The notes below the pieces were generated by a model that was given only the letters and a program-made list of their open reading frames with translations, searched no databases and had not been told where the DNA came from. This document shows, piece by piece, positions 41,163-43,574 of a DNA stretch of 43,574 nucleotides (its first letter is position 1; each line of letters begins with the position of its first letter). The position numbers and the translations under genes were made by a program. The stretch lies in the IMG/VR virus record IMGVR_UViG_3300006033_001296, positions 1-43,574 of that record; one strand, written 5' to 3'. The DNA is from a virus.

Positions 41163-41512
41163 TGGCAAGCACTGATCCCAATCTCGGACTCACCTACGGC
41201 TGGACACTCGGTGAGTCGGGCTGGCATACCAGCATGGACACCAATCTGAAACGGCTTGGCGCGCTGGTCGGACTCTCGGTCAAGGATCGGGATCTGACCA
41301 CGCCGCCGGCCAGTCCTGTCGACGGTGATCGCTACATCATTCCTGCCGCAGCTACTGGCGTCTGGGCCGGTAAGACCAACCAGATCGCCGTGCGCGTGGC
41401 GAGCGCATGGGAGTACTACACGCCGAAGGTCGGCTGGCTCTGCTACGTCGAGGACGAAGCCGTGCTCTCGGCCTACAAATCGGCAGGCTGGAGTGCTGGC
41501 ATCGCCATCTGA
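41162..41512 (+). CDS. DUF2793 domain protein
   Basis: A 116-residue protein. The segment PPASPVDGDRYIIPAAATGV, then WAGKTNQIAV and EYYTPKVGWLCYVEDEAVLS is the DUF2793 pattern, found at the ends of phage tail proteins. The start (ATG 41162) overlaps the gpJ-like stop. It probably decorates or extends the tail tip. A terminator follows at 41534. Confidence 0.88.
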   Translation: MASTDPNLGLTYGWTLGESGWHTSMDTNLKRLGALVGLSVKDRDLTTPPASPVDGDRYIIPAAATGVWAGKTNQIAVRVASAWEYYTPKVGWLCYVEDEAVLSAYKSAGWSAGIAI

Positions 41513-41533
41513 CACCGTTTCACCAACCACGCG

Positions 41534-41556
41534 AACCCGCCCACAAGGCGGGTTTT
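41534..41556 (+). terminator. Terminator between tail and lysis genes
   Basis: Stem AACCCGCC (41534-41541) and GGCGGGTT (41547-41554), five-base loop, then TT. Only 21 bases separate it from the ATG at 41578. It is nearly the same as the terminator at 15269-15292. Confidence 0.78.
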
Positions 41557-41577
41557 GCATTTCTGGAGGAGGAAAAC

Positions 41578-41871
41578 ATGGATTCCACACCAATGGAGCG
41601 CCGCAAGATGGTGACCATCCCGCAGGAAGAATTCGAGGCGATGCTGGAGCTCGCCGCCGAACGCGGTGCCCGGCATGCACTGGCCGATGTCGGCCTCGAC
41701 GGGCCAGAGGCTGCGCACGACATCCGTGAACTGCGCGGCCTGCTGGATGCCTTCAATGAGGCCAAGAAAACCGCTGGCCTGACCATCGTGAAGATGTTGG
41801 TCACCGGCCTGGTCATGGCGCTGCTGGCCGGCGCGTTCCTGAAACTGAAGCTATTCGGAGGTGGGCAATGA
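41578..41871 (+). CDS. DUF6127-like membrane protein (lysis module)
   Basis: A 97-residue protein. An acidic N-terminus leads to ELRGLLDAFNEAKKTAGLTI and a transmembrane segment (VKMLVTGLVMALLAGAFLKL). Its size and place fit a holin-like or lysis-accessory protein, and I recall similar proteins as DUF6127. GGAGGAGGAAAAC precedes the ATG. It overlaps the next gene by ATGA. Confidence 0.78.
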   Translation: MDSTPMERRKMVTIPQEEFEAMLELAAERGARHALADVGLDGPEAAHDIRELRGLLDAFNEAKKTAGLTIVKMLVTGLVMALLAGAFLKLKLFGGGQ

Positions 41872-42344
41872 TCGAAACGCTACTGGGCGGTTTGCTGGGT
41901 GGTGCGTTTCGCCTAGCCCCGGAAATTCTGAAATGGATGGATCGCAAGGGCGAGCGCAGCCACGAACTGGCGATGCAGGATAAGGCGCTGGAATTCGAGA
42001 AATTACGCGGTGCGCAGCGGATGGCCGAGATCGGTGCCAGTGCCGATGCGGCGTGGAATGCCGGTGCCATCGATGCGCTGAAAGAAGCCGTGGCGGCGCA
42101 GGGGCAGCGTTCCGGCGTGCGTTGGGCTGATGCCTTATCGATCAGCGTGCGGCCGGTGATCACCTACTGGTTCATGGCGCTCTACTGCGCGGCCAAGACT
42201 GCAGCGTTTGCGGCTGCCGTCACCGCCGGTGCTGGTTGGGGCACGGCGATCCTGCACGCCTGGACGGAAGCGGATCAGGCGTTGTGGGCGGGCGTGCTGA
42301 ACTTCTGGTTCCTCGGCCGCGTATTCGACCGGGTTCGGCCGTGA
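41868..42344 (+). CDS. Putative holin
   Basis: A 158-residue protein. The N-terminus (ETLLGGLLGGAFRLAPEILK) is amphipathic, and the C-terminal half has hydrophobic segments around 100-122 and 128-152 (ITYWFMALYCAAKTAAFAAA, AGVLNFWFLGRVFDRV). Two or three membrane passes and a position before the lysozyme gene support a holin role. The family resembles 3TM holins. The stop overlaps the lysozyme GTG. Confidence 0.75.
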   Translation: MIETLLGGLLGGAFRLAPEILKWMDRKGERSHELAMQDKALEFEKLRGAQRMAEIGASADAAWNAGAIDALKEAVAAQGQRSGVRWADALSISVRPVITYWFMALYCAAKTAAFAAAVTAGAGWGTAILHAWTEADQALWAGVLNFWFLGRVFDRVRP

Positions 42345-42805
42345 CCCAAGTGCCGCAAGCAGCCATCGAGCTGGCCAAGCGCTTCGAAGGCTTCCACCGG
42401 GCGGCGAGGGCTGATCCCGGTCGGGCACAGCCGTACATCTGCCCGGCCGGATACTGGACGATTGGCTACGGCCACCTGTGCGACCCAAAGCATCCGCCGA
42501 TCACCGAAGCAGAAGCCGAAATCTATCTGGCACGTGATCTGCAAACGGCGCTGGTGGCGACCTTGCGCTATTGCCCGGTACTGGCCACCGAGCCCGAGGG
42601 GCGGCTGGCAGCCATCGTGGATTTCACCTTCAACCTTGGTGCTGGTCGGTTGCAGGCATCGACGCTGCGGCGGCGAATCAACCAACGCGACTGGGTTGCG
42701 GCTGGCCAGGAGCTGCGCCGGTGGGTCTATGGCGGTGGGAAAGTGCTGCCGGGCCTTGTCACGCGGCGGGAGGCTGAGGCCGCTTGGTTGCTTCGGAACA
42801 CCTGA
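42341..42805 (+). CDS. Lysozyme-like endolysin (GH24)
   Basis: A 154-residue muramidase of the T4/P1/P22-type lysozyme family (GH24). E16 (KRFEGFHRA), C34 and T40 (PYICPAGYWTIGYGH) match the catalytic E, D/C, T pattern, with Cys in place of Asp as in P1 Lyz and a spacing of 17 residues between E and C, longer than the usual eight. FNLGAGRLQASTLRRRIN is the substrate-cleft segment. No signal peptide is visible, so release should need the holin. Start is GTG 42341, overlapping the holin stop. Confidence 0.9.
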   Translation: MTQVPQAAIELAKRFEGFHRAARADPGRAQPYICPAGYWTIGYGHLCDPKHPPITEAEAEIYLARDLQTALVATLRYCPVLATEPEGRLAAIVDFTFNLGAGRLQASTLRRRINQRDWVAAGQELRRWVYGGGKVLPGLVTRREAEAAWLLRNT

Positions 42806-42816
42806 TCTCGGATCAG
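42802..42816. other. Hairpin over two convergent stops
   Basis: CTGATC (42802-42807) and GATCAG (42811-42816) around a three-base loop cover both the lysozyme stop and the reverse gene stop. There is no T-tract, so termination is uncertain. Confidence 0.3.
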
Positions 42817-43574
42817 ACAGCTTCCAGTGCTCGATCCGCAGACTCGCCAGCGGCAACAAAGCTTCTCAGAATGTTTCCGCCGGATTCGCCGACTAACAAA
42901 TAAGCCAACTTGAAGCGATCGTCTGAACCTGCCAGAGCCTCTAACTTGCGCACCTGCTCCTGTAGTTTGACCATATCTTCGCCGAGCCAAGCCATGATGC
43001 GGCGAATACGATCCTCGATGTTTGCGCTGTCCTTCAATTCGGCGAGTTCGTGGACGACATCATGCTTGGTTCCGATCCAGTCCGCACAGAGGGATTCGAC
43101 CGAAGCACGAATATCTGTGGGCAACTCGACGTTCGTCAGTTCCTTCTGTACATAGTCGGCGTTGCTCATCAGACTCATTGCGCAAGCATATGCCGCTGAG
43201 CAGAATTCATCGATCGCACCGCTGCCAGAAGCGACGGGCTGCTGATGGTTGTGCGGCTGAGCACGGAAATACTCCTGACTGAAGGGTTTCCACTCATCCT
43301 CGGAGAATAGGCGGGAAACGTACTCACGGGCCGAGCCCGGTTCCCATTGGTATTTTTCGGAGAACAGGTCAAGGAACCCTAGTAGGTGAAAGAAAGCCCG
43401 ATTGCTGATATCCCAATGAAGCTGTTCCCCGATGTAGTCACCATTGATTCCCTTGTACTCGTCGATGCCCCGTCGCAGGCCAAGGCAGAATTCCTCGATG
43501 ACGCGATTGACCACGACCGGATCTTCTCCGGCATTAGCTGCAATCTGATCGATGAATGTGCGCTCATTTGTCAC
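42813..43574 (-). CDS. Hypothetical protein at right edge (start uncertain)
   Basis: A 253-residue frame whose first codon (GTG) is the last three bases of the window, so the gene may extend further. The product is acidic and helical (RVIEEFCLGLRRGIDEYKGI, LHWDISNRAFFHLLGFLDLF), with helical segments at the end (RIMAWLGEDMVKLQEQVRKL). No family was recognised. It is convergent with the lysis genes, so it may be phage cargo or a flanking host gene. Confidence 0.7.
   Translation of the reverse strand: MTNERTFIDQIAANAGEDPVVVNRVIEEFCLGLRRGIDEYKGINGDYIGEQLHWDISNRAFFHLLGFLDLFSEKYQWEPGSAREYVSRLFSEDEWKPFSQEYFRAQPHNHQQPVASGSGAIDEFCSAAYACAMSLMSNADYVQKELTNVELPTDIRASVESLCADWIGTKHDVVHELAELKDSANIEDRIRRIMAWLGEDMVKLQEQVRKLEALAGSDDRFKLAYLLVGESGGNILRSFVAAGESADRALEAV

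Overview
The window is almost entirely a temperate, lambda-like siphophage (prophage) genome. It is GC-rich, with strong AGGAG-type ribosome binding sites and long runs of start/stop overlaps. The gene content (lambda-type head genes, ImmA/IrrE regulator, ParB-methyltransferase fusions, DUF2924-linked serine recombinase, BR0599-type tail tip) fits a proteobacterial host, most likely a beta- or gammaproteobacterium. That host assignment is inference. No rRNA, tRNA, IS element or CRISPR array was seen, and no host gene could be identified with confidence at either edge.

Layout. (1) 1-3682: a divergent control region. Two unrecognised genes run leftward (1-927, 931-2172); an XRE repressor and an ImmA-type metallopeptidase run rightward (2409-3682). 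(2) 3785-6376: a four-gene integration cassette with ATGA overlaps: small ORF, DUF2924 protein, large serine recombinase, and a protein with a ParB/KorB-like helix-turn-helix. A clear terminator follows (6404-6429). (3) 6556-14972: the early/replication operon: HTH protein, two unknowns, Bro-N protein, RecA-like NTPase, DUF669-like ssDNA-binding protein, two zinc-type small proteins, Cas4-like nuclease, excisionase-like HTH, a P4-type primase-helicase, RuvC-like resolvase and a DUF6362-like regulator. (4) 14973-15299: a 327-bp non-coding region with five GTTACC motifs, a hairpin and a terminator. (5) 15300-18037: two tandem ParB-domain DNA methyltransferases.

(6) 17930-20295: six small genes on the opposite strand. 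Five of them carry near-identical 31-40-bp elements at a fixed 34-36 nt before the start codon. (7) 20409-28522: packaging and head genes in lambda order: small and large terminase, two fibre-like proteins, gpW-like connector, portal, S49 protease with nested scaffold, gpD-like decoration, gpE-like capsid, head-completion protein. (8) 28519-29154: an inverted pRiA4b ORF-3-like moron. (9) 29214-41512: tail genes: terminator-like protein, tube, chaperone pair with a possible -1 frameshift, tape measure, tail-tip proteins, gpJ-like protein and DUF2793 protein. (10) 41578-42805: lysis genes (two membrane proteins and a GH24 lysozyme), ending against a convergent unknown gene at the right edge.

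The genes together describe lysogeny control and integration at the left, then replication with self-encoded DNA modification, then packaging, head, tail and lysis. The least explained parts are the reverse-strand cassette with its repeated leader elements, the divergent pair of unknown genes at the left edge, and the two orientation-reversed insertions in the late region.
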